64,000 nt of DNA, taken from an uncultured Lachnospiraceae bacterium. Lineage in GTDB: Bacteria; Bacillota; Clostridia; Lachnospirales; Lachnospiraceae. A program made the translations under genes and the position numbers. Under the pieces are notes generated by a model, which saw nothing but the letters and a program-made list of their open reading frames with translations, was not told where the DNA came from and did no database searches. Of the stretch, positions 51,486 through 61,037 are shown piece by piece (the first letter of the stretch is position 1; the number at the start of each line of letters is the position of its first letter). The stretch lies in contig CADBFZ010000002.1 in NCBI GenBank assembly GCA_902794095.1, positions 62,001-126,000 on the forward strand, in the 5' to 3' direction.

Positions 51486-52778
51486 TTGAACGAACTGATA
51501 AGTGATAATGAACTGATTCCGGTTATTCTCGTGGGACTAAGGACCACGGAGCGCGAAGATGAATTTGATCACGCAATGAACGAACTTGTTGCTCTCTGCG
51601 AAGCGTGTGACCTCGAAGTTCTGGCATCAATGACCCAGAAACTCGAGCATCCCGATAACGCCACCTGGATCGGATCGGGTAAGGCAGAGGAACTTGCCGA
51701 GGAAGTAAGGGTAAATGATGCGGAGCACGTCGTATGTCTCGGCAATCTCTCCCCTGCTCAGATGAAGAATCTCCAGAAGATCATAAAGGTTCCGGTATGG
51801 GACAGAACAAATCTCATACTGGAGATCTTCTCGAGAAGAGCAAGAACCCGTGAGGCGAGACTTCAGGTCGAATCCGCATATCTCCAGTATATGCTTCCCC
51901 GCCTTACAGGCATGTGGCAGCACCTCGGCCGTCAGAGCGGCGGCGGTGGCAGCAGGGCGAATAAGGGTGTCGGTGAAAAACAGATCGAGCTCGACAGACG
52001 TCAGATCTCTCACAGAATAACCGAGTTGAAAAAAGAACTGGCCGAGGTTGAACATACGAGGGTTGTTCAGAGAAACGGCCGCAAAAGAGACGGATATCCC
52101 CATGTAGCACTTGTCGGATATACCAATGCGGGTAAGTCAACTCTTATGAACTGCCTGATTGAAATGACCGGTAAGTCTGCTGAAAAAGCGGAAGAGAAGA
52201 AAGTATTCGAGAAGGATATGCTCTTTGCAACACTCGATACTTCGGTAAGAAAGATCTCCGTTCCGGGTAAGAAGACGTTCCTTTTGTCAGATACGGTAGG
52301 TTTTATCGAGAACATCCCGCATGACCTTATCAAGGCATTCAGATCCACACTGTCCGAACTTAAATATGCCGATGTACTTCTCATCGTGATGGATTCATCG
52401 GATCCGAATCATAAAGAGCATATGAAGATCACGGAAGATACCTTAAATGACCTTGATGCCAAGGGAATTCCCAGGATCTACGTATATAATAAAGCAGATC
52501 TTCGTGATCCGGATATGACGGTCAAGAACGTGCCCGGAACAGAATCCGTATTTATCTCTGCTAAGACAGGTTACGGAATCGATGACCTCTTAAATGCACT
52601 TGAGAAGATCTTCACCGAGGGTGATATGGACGTTGATACCGTGATCCCCTACACTTCGGGAGACCTCCTTAACAGACTTCACAGAGAGGCTAAGGTCATC
52701 TCTGAAGACTATGTCGAAGAGGGAGTGCATATCAAAGCTAAAGTTCCTGCGGTGCTTGCAGCATCCATGGGACTATAA
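51486..52778 (+). CDS. hflX: GTPase HflX
   Basis: A 430-residue ribosome-associated GTPase. The N-terminal HflX domain (ASMTQKLEHPDNATWIGSGK and the Gly-rich RQSGGGGSRANKGVGEKQIE loop) is followed by the G domain (GYTNAGKST, DTVGFIENIPHDLIKAF, YNKADL) and a short C-terminal part. HflX splits stalled or stressed 70S ribosomes, and in Firmicutes homologues confer macrolide or lincosamide tolerance. That role makes its place behind an exporter with a ribosome-type attenuator notable. TTG start with AAAGGA upstream. Confidence 0.96.
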   Translation: MNELISDNELIPVILVGLRTTEREDEFDHAMNELVALCEACDLEVLASMTQKLEHPDNATWIGSGKAEELAEEVRVNDAEHVVCLGNLSPAQMKNLQKIIKVPVWDRTNLILEIFSRRARTREARLQVESAYLQYMLPRLTGMWQHLGRQSGGGGSRANKGVGEKQIELDRRQISHRITELKKELAEVEHTRVVQRNGRKRDGYPHVALVGYTNAGKSTLMNCLIEMTGKSAEKAEEKKVFEKDMLFATLDTSVRKISVPGKKTFLLSDTVGFIENIPHDLIKAFRSTLSELKYADVLLIVMDSSDPNHKEHMKITEDTLNDLDAKGIPRIYVYNKADLRDPDMTVKNVPGTESVFISAKTGYGIDDLLNALEKIFTEGDMDVDTVIPYTSGDLLNRLHREAKVISEDYVEEGVHIKAKVPAVLAASMGL

Positions 52779-52780
52779 AA

Positions 52781-52808
52781 AAAGAGAGCCTTTACAGGCT
52801 CTCTTTTG
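52781..52808. terminator. Bidirectional terminator after hflX
   Basis: AAAAGAGAGCCT pairs perfectly with AGGCTCTCTTTT over four bases. It serves hflX and the convergent secreted protein gene. Confidence 0.92.
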
Positions 52809-52820
52809 ATTAATGTGATA

Positions 52821-53705
52821 TTACTGTACGAATCCGATGGGGATAGGAGGGCAGAAAGTGGCGATGTAGCAGGGACCATACCAGGGAATGGTCGGAGAAT
52901 ACATTGCAGCCGCAGCCTCGGAAGTGATCGCAGACTGGAAGATGATTCCTTCATACTCAAAGGTATAAATAAGGGTTACGTTTTCGGCGTGTGCCAGTGC
53001 ATAGATGATCTTAGGGCTGAGCGCACCACTGGATTTGTACTCTACGGTTCTGGTTTCGTTAACTGTTCCGTCAGCGTTAAGGCCGAGGATTGCAAGACCG
53101 ATCTCATTAACGGTATTGTTGATAGCTTCATTGAATGCCTTTGCGCCAGGATCATCAGAGGGAGCGCCGGGATTCTCGGAAGGAGCAGCGGGAGTACCGG
53201 GAGTTGAAGGGTTTGAAGGATGTACTTCATAGTCGCCCGTCTCATAAAAAGAGAAAGTACCACTCCATGCACTGTTCGTGGGATTCACGGAAGTATTTAT
53301 TGAAGCCGCATAATTTGATCCAGCATAAGTAAAACGGAAAGTTCCACCTATTGTGTCCGCTTGATCAAAACTATTATTAGGAGCAGGAGTTGTCGTGAGT
53401 GAGCAATTACCCTGTATCGTTTGAGTTGTATCACCGACTGAAAAATTAAATCCACGAAAATAAACACCGAGTATGGTTGCATTACCTGAATATGAGTATT
53501 CAAACTCACAATTTACATCAGTTTCGAAGGGGGTACCGCTAGGGTCGGCATACCCTGAACGCGAATCTTCCACGTGTATAGTCGTAACTGTTGCGGGAGC
53601 CTGCGAAGGTGTAGCATGGCTTACGGATGCAGGGATGATGCTCAGGAGTCCTGCAACTGCAAGAGCTGAAACACCGGTTAAAATGCTTAAAAACTTTTTG
53701 TTCAT
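52821..53705 (-). CDS. Secreted hypothetical protein with Pro/Ser linker
   Basis: A 294-residue exported protein: signal peptide to about residue 31 (cut after SHA), a beta-rich Thr/Ser/Asn-rich domain (about 35-165), a Pro/Ser/Gly/Ala linker (PSNPSTPGTPAAPSENPGAP) and a C-terminal domain (about 190-294) with TFEYEGIIFQSAI and a final WYGP-containing tail. Domains with a WYGP end recur in surface proteins of related bacteria as I recall; function unknown. The gene is divergent from a protein-mannosyltransferase-like gene, so the Ser/Thr-rich regions could be glycosylated by it. Confidence 0.82.
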   Translation of the reverse strand: MNKKFLSILTGVSALAVAGLLSIIPASVSHATPSQAPATVTTIHVEDSRSGYADPSGTPFETDVNCEFEYSYSGNATILGVYFRGFNFSVGDTTQTIQGNCSLTTTPAPNNSFDQADTIGGTFRFTYAGSNYAASINTSVNPTNSAWSGTFSFYETGDYEVHPSNPSTPGTPAAPSENPGAPSDDPGAKAFNEAINNTVNEIGLAILGLNADGTVNETRTVEYKSSGALSPKIIYALAHAENVTLIYTFEYEGIIFQSAITSEAAAAMYSPTIPWYGPCYIATFCPPIPIGFVQ

Positions 53706-53870
53706 GACTTAAAACAACCTCCTATAAGAAAAAATCATCTTGCCCATAATAGGCTCATTGATTTTCTTTTTCAAGTACTTTATTAAAATTCTCTAAAATG
53801 TTAATATATTTTTGCTAAACTCATGCATCCGAGCCGGATGTAATTTTTCGAAGAAAGATTTTTTAGACCT

Positions 53871-56567
53871 ATGAATTTCAAAGCTCTTATCAAACCGTAC
53901 CGTATTCTGATGCTTGTTGGCATCATAGCTTCTGTAATACTCAAGATTTCCCTGATCGATTTTGAAAATGCAGAATACCTGTACTGCCTGTTATCGGTGG
54001 CAACAGATATCATCCTTGCCCTTGGCGTATATGCATTTGTAAAACGTGAGGCAGGCATTAAACGCGCGGTGATCGGATTTCTGATCTCACTCTTTTTACC
54101 GACCGTGCTTTTCAACACGGTTTATGGCGGCAGTTATTCTGCTTTTTATATCTCCGTGATTATATGGGCTCTATACCTTCTGCGATGCGGAAAGGTTAAA
54201 CTATCCTTTCTGCTTCTTGGCGTGAGCACCGCGTTGAATTATCAAATAGTATTCGTTCTTCCCTTTTTTATTTTCGTATACATATCCGGACTGATCGGCG
54301 GTAAGAAGAGCGTCCGTCTGTATCACTTCGGATTAACAGTCTGTGCTCCCGTTATCGCATTTATCGTAAATATCCTTAGAGGAAAATCTGTAGCCGACAT
54401 CATGACGGTTTATCTCGACCGCGTTGATGGTGTCAGATTTATCTCATATAACTATCCGGGTATATGGAGTCTGCTGCATTTATCATATTCGGATTCTGCA
54501 TGGTGCATTGGTTTTACTGTAATTGCGCTTATTGCCGTAATGATCTTCCTGATAAGGATGAAAGCAGATGTATCAGTCAGGCATTTTATATGGTGTGCAT
54601 TTATACTGACATATACCTGTGTGATGTTTCTTCCGGAAATGCATGAAAGAGCTTCGTTTTTATACGAGATCCTGGTTTTGATCCTTGCTTTTTCAAACGG
54701 ATTCGGCTGGATCGCAGTCTTTGTTTTCCAGATGATATCTCTTAAGACATATAACGCAACTTTATTCCACGGCAGGATGGATGCGGATTTTCTGGCAATC
54801 GTTAACTCTTTTGTCTATGCCTTTATGTTCTTCCTTGGATACAGGGAACTAATCGGAAAGCCGCTTAGGAGCAATCTTTTCTCCCTTGCCGAAGACAGGA
54901 CATATCCTTACTACCGCTTCGCGTCAAAAGAAAACATTAAACCCGGCAGAAACGATTTTCTTGCCATGGCACTTCTTGCGGGTATTTTCCTGCTTATAGG
55001 ATCGATGCACCTCGGAAGAAGCGAGGCACCTTCAACCTACGAAACATTCGGAACAGAGTGTGCAAACGGAAATGAGATCTATGTAACACTTCCTGCGATT
55101 CAAGATGTAAGTTCGGTATGCATCTATTCTGTTTTGAGCGGTAAAGAAAGCTTTGAACTCTACTATGCCGAAGACGGTGAATGGAAGGAAATAGAAGAAG
55201 ACCTGTCCCTTAAGGGAGTGTTTACCTGGAGACAGGTTAGTGTAGATGTAAGAACGCATCAGTTCTGTATTATTTTCCAGGATCCGAAGGTACAGATAGC
55301 AGAAGTTGCGGTTATGGATGCTAATGGAAACAGGATTGATCTTTTGGATGACTGTCAGCCTGCGGCTCTTTTCGATGAGCAGAAGATGCTTCCTTCAATG
55401 CCTACCGCTTACGATTCGATGATCTTCGATGAAGTCTATCATGGAAGAACGGCGTACGAATTTACTCAGGGAATGTCAATTTACGAAGACACTCATCCTC
55501 CGCTCGGAAAGACACTTATATCATTAGGCATCAGGCTCTTCGGAATGAATCCTTTCGGATACAGGATCATTGTTTTACTCTTCGGAGTTATGTGCATTCC
55601 TGTTATGTATCTTCTTGCGCTCAGGATCACAAAGGACAGCAGATATGCGATCCTTGCGGGGTGCCTGCAGATAACCGAGTTCATGCACTTTGTTTTATCA
55701 AGGATCTCTACGATCGATATCATCGTTGCTTTCTTTATACTGTGCATGTTCTACGGATGCGTGGCATTCCTATACGAAGAGAAATACAGATATCTGGTAT
55801 TTTCGGGAGCGGCATTTGCATTCGGTATCGCAACCAAGTGGACAGCTGCATATGCTGCAGCAGGACTTGCTCTCATTCTTTTCATATGGATGATCGGAAA
55901 GATACGTAAGAAGAGCAAGGCGTCCGATATCGTAAAGTTCGTGCTTATCTGCCTTGGAAGTTTTATCGTATTCCCGGCGATCGTGTACGTGCTTTCTTAT
56001 ATACCGTTTGTGAAAGTATATCCGAATAAGAATCTTATCGAGCATGCAATTTCAAACAGCATTCACATGTTTGAATATCACAGTAACGTAACTGCGGAGC
56101 ACCCTTATTCATCTCCGTGGTACAGCTGGCTGATCGACTGGCATCCCCTTACGGATTTCAGACTGATCACGGATGGGTACAAATCGGTCATCGCAACATT
56201 TGTTAATCCCTTTGTATGCTTTGCCGGACTATTATCTGTAATCCATCACGGATATCTGGCAATCAGGAAAAAAGACAATGTATCTGCGGTGCTTTTAGTT
56301 TTCTACATAAGCATGCTTCTTCCTTGGGTATTCATTACCAGAACCGTATTTATCTATCAGTACTTCGTATGTACCAAGGTTTTGATACTTATGATATGCA
56401 GGAGCATTCAGTGCATGGGATTTAAGAGAGAAGAGTCCGTGATAAGGTTCTCGGCAGCTGTATCGGGCACGCTTTTCGTTTTATTTTTCCCTGTTTTGTC
56501 AGGAATTTTGTTCAACTATGACTATGTCGATAAGATACTGACAGTTTTACCTGATTGGTGGTTTTAG
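53871..56567 (+). CDS. Two-module GT-C glycosyltransferase with C-terminal PMT (GT39) domain
   Basis: An 898-residue polytopic membrane protein. The first ~370 residues form a GT-C-like set of about ten helices. A soluble discoidin-like beta domain follows (about 385-500; ECANGNEIYVTLPAIQDVSS). The last ~380 residues match dolichyl-phosphate-mannose protein mannosyltransferases, with FDEVYHGRTAYEF and the YEDTHPPLGKTLIS motif that carries the catalytic acidic residue, plus RISTIDIIVAFF. It would move a sugar from a polyprenyl phosphate to a protein or glycan outside the membrane. The donor and target are not known. The ribosome site is weak. Confidence 0.86.
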   Translation: MNFKALIKPYRILMLVGIIASVILKISLIDFENAEYLYCLLSVATDIILALGVYAFVKREAGIKRAVIGFLISLFLPTVLFNTVYGGSYSAFYISVIIWALYLLRCGKVKLSFLLLGVSTALNYQIVFVLPFFIFVYISGLIGGKKSVRLYHFGLTVCAPVIAFIVNILRGKSVADIMTVYLDRVDGVRFISYNYPGIWSLLHLSYSDSAWCIGFTVIALIAVMIFLIRMKADVSVRHFIWCAFILTYTCVMFLPEMHERASFLYEILVLILAFSNGFGWIAVFVFQMISLKTYNATLFHGRMDADFLAIVNSFVYAFMFFLGYRELIGKPLRSNLFSLAEDRTYPYYRFASKENIKPGRNDFLAMALLAGIFLLIGSMHLGRSEAPSTYETFGTECANGNEIYVTLPAIQDVSSVCIYSVLSGKESFELYYAEDGEWKEIEEDLSLKGVFTWRQVSVDVRTHQFCIIFQDPKVQIAEVAVMDANGNRIDLLDDCQPAALFDEQKMLPSMPTAYDSMIFDEVYHGRTAYEFTQGMSIYEDTHPPLGKTLISLGIRLFGMNPFGYRIIVLLFGVMCIPVMYLLALRITKDSRYAILAGCLQITEFMHFVLSRISTIDIIVAFFILCMFYGCVAFLYEEKYRYLVFSGAAFAFGIATKWTAAYAAAGLALILFIWMIGKIRKKSKASDIVKFVLICLGSFIVFPAIVYVLSYIPFVKVYPNKNLIEHAISNSIHMFEYHSNVTAEHPYSSPWYSWLIDWHPLTDFRLITDGYKSVIATFVNPFVCFAGLLSVIHHGYLAIRKKDNVSAVLLVFYISMLLPWVFITRTVFIYQYFVCTKVLILMICRSIQCMGFKREESVIRFSAAVSGTLFVLFFPVLSGILFNYDYVDKILTVLPDWWF

Positions 56568-56601
56568 AGCGAACGTTATACGTTTATATATATTATGGAA
56601 G

Positions 56602-56628
56602 AGAGAGCTCAAAAAGGGCTCTCTTTTT
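56602..56628 (+). terminator. Intrinsic terminator of the PMT-type gene
   Basis: AGAGAGC pairs with GCTCTCT over a nine-base A-rich loop and is followed by TTTT. Confidence 0.82.
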
Positions 56629-56748
56629 ATGTGAAAACATAGGTATTGACGAGGCTTTCGGGGGATATGATAATAATTTTTGTGGATTTATATCACTAAC
56701 GGTGCGATTCTTTAATCGATAAATATATAGAAAGATGGAATTTGGAAC

Positions 56749-57726
56749 ATGATCAAGATCTTTAAGAAGAAACAACTGAGTATTATTACAGCACTTTGCA
56801 TTGCCGGGGTATTAACCGGATGCGGAAATAAGATAGATTATTCTCTCCCTGCGGATCCCATAGCATTTAATACAGATACCTATGTTAGTCCCTCGGATAG
56901 TGAAGATACATTCAGATCCATTGAATATAACGGAAGAATATATATTCCCTTCGGAACTCAGAAAGGAAATATTACAGCAGACGACCTTGGTGAGTGCCTC
57001 GGATATGTGGTTCAAGACGGAGAAAAGCAGGAGGATTCGAGAATATTTCTTCTTGCGGGTGACCCCGATGCAAATATTCTCGGTGAGTTCAGCACACAGA
57101 CTTTAATGAATCCTCCCATGTTTCTCAGAGCAATCGATACTCTCGGTGAGGACATCACCATACCTTCCTTTGTAGAAGATCTGGGATATAACTACTGGAA
57201 AGGTACTGATGATCCTAACGCTCAGATGATGCTCATAAATGAGAATATTAACAAGTGGATGAATTACGACCCGAATTTGTCAGATTGGTATAACACCTAT
57301 GCCGTTACTGATTTTGACGATGACGGATACTTGGAAATATGTGTATGTAAGACATATAACAATGGGCCGTCCTCAATCATAAGCATTTATGAAGTGACTG
57401 AAAAAGGTATCATGACCGAATTTGACACCGGCCTTATGGATGATTATCCGGATCTTGTTATCGATCATTACACAGAGCCCATCGGCTTTGTGCGCGATGA
57501 TGAAGGAAACTGCATCTATCATGTCTGCAATATCGTAGATAATGGTATCGAGGGTGCGGAGCATAGGTACGGCGCAATGTATTTTGAAAATAATACAATG
57601 CACTTCGACGAGATCACCGAAGAAGAGTATAACGACAATGAGGAAGAAGTGACTCTCGGTTGGTTTACGGATATAACTTCCGAGAATATATCCGATTCAT
57701 ATAATGTCTTTGTAAAAGGAGCATAA
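56749..57726 (+). CDS. Hypothetical lipoprotein
   Basis: A 325-residue exported lipoprotein (lipobox GVLTGC, Cys25). Acidic and rich in Asp/Glu/Asn/Tyr, with a FDDDGYLEI loop near residue 188 like a calcium-binding repeat. The overall plan resembles the shorter lipoprotein at 43863, which also has an Asp-rich loop followed by E-L/E-I. I do not recognise the family. The ribosome site is GGAA, weak. It is followed by the GH67 gene on the same strand after 75 bases. Confidence 0.8.
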   Translation: MIKIFKKKQLSIITALCIAGVLTGCGNKIDYSLPADPIAFNTDTYVSPSDSEDTFRSIEYNGRIYIPFGTQKGNITADDLGECLGYVVQDGEKQEDSRIFLLAGDPDANILGEFSTQTLMNPPMFLRAIDTLGEDITIPSFVEDLGYNYWKGTDDPNAQMMLINENINKWMNYDPNLSDWYNTYAVTDFDDDGYLEICVCKTYNNGPSSIISIYEVTEKGIMTEFDTGLMDDYPDLVIDHYTEPIGFVRDDEGNCIYHVCNIVDNGIEGAEHRYGAMYFENNTMHFDEITEEEYNDNEEEVTLGWFTDITSENISDSYNVFVKGA

Positions 57727-57801
57727 TCGGTTTCTTTTTCCACAGAGAGGGAAGAAGAAATTGAGTTTTGTAGCATAATAAAAAAATAAGCGAGGGAAAA
57801 T

Positions 57802-59802
57802 ATGAGTAAATACGCAAAACTTTGGCTCGGCTATAAGAGCAGGAAGGCAAACAGAGATTGTGCCTGCCTTAAGAAGATTGTCATTAACGGAGCCGATGCA
57901 TCGGATGTTGTATCTCAGAATGCAGCGAAGGAGTTAAAAGAAGGCCTTAAGGCAATGCTTGATGCAGAGCCTGATGTGACCTTCGGTTCTGCAGTAGCAC
58001 CTGCTGCGGTTAACTGCGGTAAGGATATTCTGGACAATGAAGAGTATAAGATCTCAGCCAACGCTGACTCTCTTGTAATTGATGCAAAGAGCCCCGCAGC
58101 TGCACTCTATGCTGCATTTGATATTCTCAGAACAGTAGCAACAGAGAAGAAGGTTGAAGAAGTATATGCATCTGCCAAGACCGTTCGCCCTTCCAATCCT
58201 TTGAGAATGCTCAATCATTGGGACAACATGGACGGAAGTATCGAAAGAGGATATTCAGGCAAGTCATTCTTCTATGTTAACAACGAGATCGTGATCGATG
58301 AGCGTACAAGGGATTATGCAAGACTTATCGCATCAGTCGGAATCAATGCTGTTGTCATCAACAATGTAAATGTTAAAGATGCAGCTTCCTACATGATCAC
58401 CGACAGATATTTTGCAAAGCTTGCAGAGCTCGGTCAGATATTTGCAGAGTATGGTATCGGATTATACCTGAGCCTTAACTATGCATCAACCATTGAGATC
58501 GGAGGACTGGACAGTGCGGATCCTCTCGATGAGAAAGTTATAGCATGGTGGAAGGATAAGGTAGCTGAATGCTTTGCCAAGATACCCACACTTAAGGGCT
58601 TCCTGGTAAAGGCAGACTCCGAGGGACGTCCCGGACCTTTCACTTACGGAAGAACCCAGGCGGACGGAGCTAACATGCTTGCCGATATCGTCAAAGATTA
58701 CGGCGGGATCATCATCTGGAGATGCTTCGTATATAACTGCAAGCAGGACTGGAGAGATTATAAGACTGACAGAGCAAGAGCAGGTTACGATAACTTCATG
58801 CCCATGGACGGAGATTATCATGACAACGTTATTCTCCAGATCAAGAATGGCCCCATGGACTTCCAGATCAGAGAGCCTATTTCACCTCTTCTTGGAGGTC
58901 TTAAGAAAACAAACCAGATGCTGGAAGTTCAGATCGCACAAGAGTACACCGGTCATCAGATCGATGTCTGCTACCTGATGCCCATGTTTAAGGAAATCCT
59001 CGGATTTAAGACATACTGTGCCGATAAGGATGATACCGTAGCGGATATCGTAAGCGGTAAGACCTGGGGCAGCAGATTCTCAGGAGTTGCAGCGGTTACC
59101 AATACCGGTAATGATTTCAACTGGACCGGAAACTACCTGGCAGGTGCCAATCTCTTCGGCTTCGGAAGACTGGCTTTTGATACGGATCTTTCTTCCGAGG
59201 AGATTGCGGAAGACTTCATAAAGATGACCATATCCGATGATGCGGAAGTGGTTAAAACGATCGAAGAAATCCTTCTTCCTTCACGTGCCATCTATGAGAA
59301 GTACACAAGTCCTCTCGGTATCGGCTGGATGGTCACTCCCGGACTTCACTACGGATGCAGCGTTGACGGATATGAGTATGACAGATGGGGAACCTATCAC
59401 AGAGCCGATCACTTCGGAATCGGTGTTGACAGAACCGACAAGGGAACAGGATATGCGCTTCAGTACAATGAGCCCAATGCTTCGATGTACAACTCACCCG
59501 ATGAGTGCCCCGACGAGCTAGTACTCTTTTTCCATCATCTGCCTTATACACATAAGCTTCACAGCGGTAAGACAGTTATCCAGCACATCTACGACACTCA
59601 CTTCGAGGGATATGATGAGGCTAAGCAGCTTGCTGCTAAGTGGGATTCGCTTAAGGGTAAGGTTGATGAGGAGATCTTCGAGAATGTAAGAGAGCGTTTT
59701 GAGAGACAGCTGGCTAATGCACGTGAGTGGTGTGATCAGGTCAATTCCTACTTCTATCGCAAGAGCGCTATAGCCGATGAGAAAGGCAGACAGATCTGGT
59801 AA
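57802..59802 (+). CDS. aguA: Alpha-glucuronidase, glycoside hydrolase family 67
   Basis: A 666-residue cytoplasmic enzyme that removes 4-O-methyl-glucuronic acid from the non-reducing end of small xylo-oligosaccharides. The N-terminal beta domain, the (beta/alpha)8 barrel and the C-terminal helical domain are all there. Characteristic stretches are RMLNHWDNMDGSIERGYSG, LVKADSEGRPGPFTYGR and QIKNGPMDFQIREPISPL. The acid Glu is in ADSEGRPG, and the two acidic base residues in PMDGDYHDN and DFQIREP by comparison with Cellvibrio GlcA67A. No signal peptide. GAGGGAA precedes the ATG. It fits uptake of aldouronic acids in xylan-using bacteria. Confidence 0.96.
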   Translation: MSKYAKLWLGYKSRKANRDCACLKKIVINGADASDVVSQNAAKELKEGLKAMLDAEPDVTFGSAVAPAAVNCGKDILDNEEYKISANADSLVIDAKSPAAALYAAFDILRTVATEKKVEEVYASAKTVRPSNPLRMLNHWDNMDGSIERGYSGKSFFYVNNEIVIDERTRDYARLIASVGINAVVINNVNVKDAASYMITDRYFAKLAELGQIFAEYGIGLYLSLNYASTIEIGGLDSADPLDEKVIAWWKDKVAECFAKIPTLKGFLVKADSEGRPGPFTYGRTQADGANMLADIVKDYGGIIIWRCFVYNCKQDWRDYKTDRARAGYDNFMPMDGDYHDNVILQIKNGPMDFQIREPISPLLGGLKKTNQMLEVQIAQEYTGHQIDVCYLMPMFKEILGFKTYCADKDDTVADIVSGKTWGSRFSGVAAVTNTGNDFNWTGNYLAGANLFGFGRLAFDTDLSSEEIAEDFIKMTISDDAEVVKTIEEILLPSRAIYEKYTSPLGIGWMVTPGLHYGCSVDGYEYDRWGTYHRADHFGIGVDRTDKGTGYALQYNEPNASMYNSPDECPDELVLFFHHLPYTHKLHSGKTVIQHIYDTHFEGYDEAKQLAAKWDSLKGKVDEEIFENVRERFERQLANAREWCDQVNSYFYRKSAIADEKGRQIW

Positions 59803-59814
59803 TCCGGAAAAGTT

Positions 59815-59868
59815 ATGAGAGAAATAAGCTGTGACGAACTTCGGGCACTGCCTGAAGGAACGTATTAA
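59815..59868 (+). pseudogene. Frameshifted N-terminus of the rhodanese-TtcA fusion
   Basis: ATG 59815 opens MREISCDELRALPEGTY and then hits TAA at 59866. In the frame shifted back by one base, the next codons read LIDIRDEGLMAYGIIPGAVS, which is the natural continuation of a rhodanese domain. One missing T (TATTTA shortened to TATTA at about 59863-59867) explains the break. It is either a real frameshift, an assembly error or, less likely, a recoding site. Confidence 0.72.
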
Positions 59869-59891
59869 TAGATATAAGGGATGAAGGACTG

Positions 59892-60953
59892 ATGGCATAC
59901 GGAATAATTCCGGGTGCCGTCAGTGTTCCTACTGAGGATGTATATGACAGCAGTGTCATTCTGAATATCCCTTCCGATAAAAAGCTGATCTTTTATTGTG
60001 AGATCGGACACTTGTCACGTGCAATTGATGATTCTGCTGAAATACTTCAGGGCAGGGATTGCTACAGCCTTGCAGAAGGGTATGTGGGCTACGTAAGATC
60101 CGGCATCAGCAGCGAAGCGGATAAAGAGGAAAAAAGGAAGAAAGCTGAAGAGAGCATAGCTAAGAAATTCCACAAGCAGCTCTTTTCTCCTTTTGCGAAA
60201 GCATGCAAGACTTATAAACTGATCGAAGAGGGCGATAAGATTGCAGTATGTATCTCCGGTGGAAAAGACTCGATGCTTATGGCCAAGATTTTCCAGGAGA
60301 TCAAAAAGCACAGGCAGGTAGAGTTTGATCTGACATTCCTTGTTATGGATCCGGGATATAAGCCTGAGAACAGAGCACTTATAGAAAGTAATGCAGAAGC
60401 GCTCGGGATTCCGATAACCATTTTTGACAGTACGATATTTGATACCGTCGATACCATTGATAAGAATCCCTGTTATCTGTGCGCCAGGATGAGAAGAGGG
60501 TATCTCTACAGCAAGGCTAAAGAGCTGGGATGTAACAAGATAGCCCTCGGTCATCACTATGATGATGTTATCGAGACGATACTTATGGGAATGCTCCACG
60601 GAGCACAGATCCAGACAATGATGCCTAAGCTTCACAGCACCAACTTTGAAGGGATGGAGCTTATCAGACCTCTTTATCTGGTCAGGGAAAGTGATATCAT
60701 TGCATGGCGTGATTACAACGACCTTCATTTCCTGCAATGTGCATGTCACTTCACAGATACATGTACGACATGCCATACAGACGGAACCACGTCTTCCAAG
60801 AGGCTTGAGACGAAGAAACTGATCGCAGAACTTAAGAAGACTAATCCTTTTATCGAGTCCAACATATTCAGAAGCGTTGAGAATGTAAACCTCGATACGG
60901 TTATCGAATACAAGCAAAAGGGAATAAGACACAATTTCCTGGATGAGTATTGA
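59892..60953 (+). CDS. PP-loop ATPase of the TtcA family with N-terminal rhodanese segment
   Basis: A 353-residue continuation of the frameshifted gene. Residues 1-75 are most of a rhodanese-like sulfur-carrier domain with its loop cysteine (FYCEIGHLS). Then comes a TtcA-like PP-loop domain: CISGGKDSML for ATP, a CxxC in NPCYLCARMRRGYL, and a GHHYDDVIETILMG motif. TtcA uses a 4Fe-4S cluster to put sulfur on cytidine 32 of tRNA. The fusion would feed sulfur directly from the rhodanese part. The ATG has only weak ribosome sites (AAGGA three bases before), consistent with a start upstream of the frameshift. Confidence 0.85.
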   Translation: MAYGIIPGAVSVPTEDVYDSSVILNIPSDKKLIFYCEIGHLSRAIDDSAEILQGRDCYSLAEGYVGYVRSGISSEADKEEKRKKAEESIAKKFHKQLFSPFAKACKTYKLIEEGDKIAVCISGGKDSMLMAKIFQEIKKHRQVEFDLTFLVMDPGYKPENRALIESNAEALGIPITIFDSTIFDTVDTIDKNPCYLCARMRRGYLYSKAKELGCNKIALGHHYDDVIETILMGMLHGAQIQTMMPKLHSTNFEGMELIRPLYLVRESDIIAWRDYNDLHFLQCACHFTDTCTTCHTDGTTSSKRLETKKLIAELKKTNPFIESNIFRSVENVNLDTVIEYKQKGIRHNFLDEY

Positions 60954-60968
60954 AAAGTGCTACGGTGA

Positions 60969-61037
60969 TTGATAATAAAACCCCAATAAGATAAAATAGT
61001 ACTCGGATATGTTAAAAAATTAACTATTCGGGTACTA
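60969..61037 (+). promoter_or_regulatory. Promoter with long palindrome before the 3-hydroxyacyl-CoA dehydrogenase gene
   Basis: TTGATA (60969) and TAAAAT (60992) are 17 bases apart. From 60998 to 61037 a 40-base imperfect palindrome (AGTACTCGGATA with TATTCGGGTACT; inner GTTAA with TTAAC) covers the start site and early leader. It could be an operator or an mRNA hairpin; the T stretch after it could also end the upstream gene. Confidence 0.55.

Noticed and set aside
59850..59900. Programmed -1 frameshift site in the rhodanese-TtcA gene
   Set aside because: No X XXY YYZ heptamer or downstream pseudoknot is evident; a one-base deletion explains the change more simply.
61008..61030. Rex operator before the 3-hydroxyacyl-CoA dehydrogenase gene
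   Set aside because: GTTAA and TTAAC are four bases apart, two fewer than in the Rex consensus, so the match is not good enough to claim.
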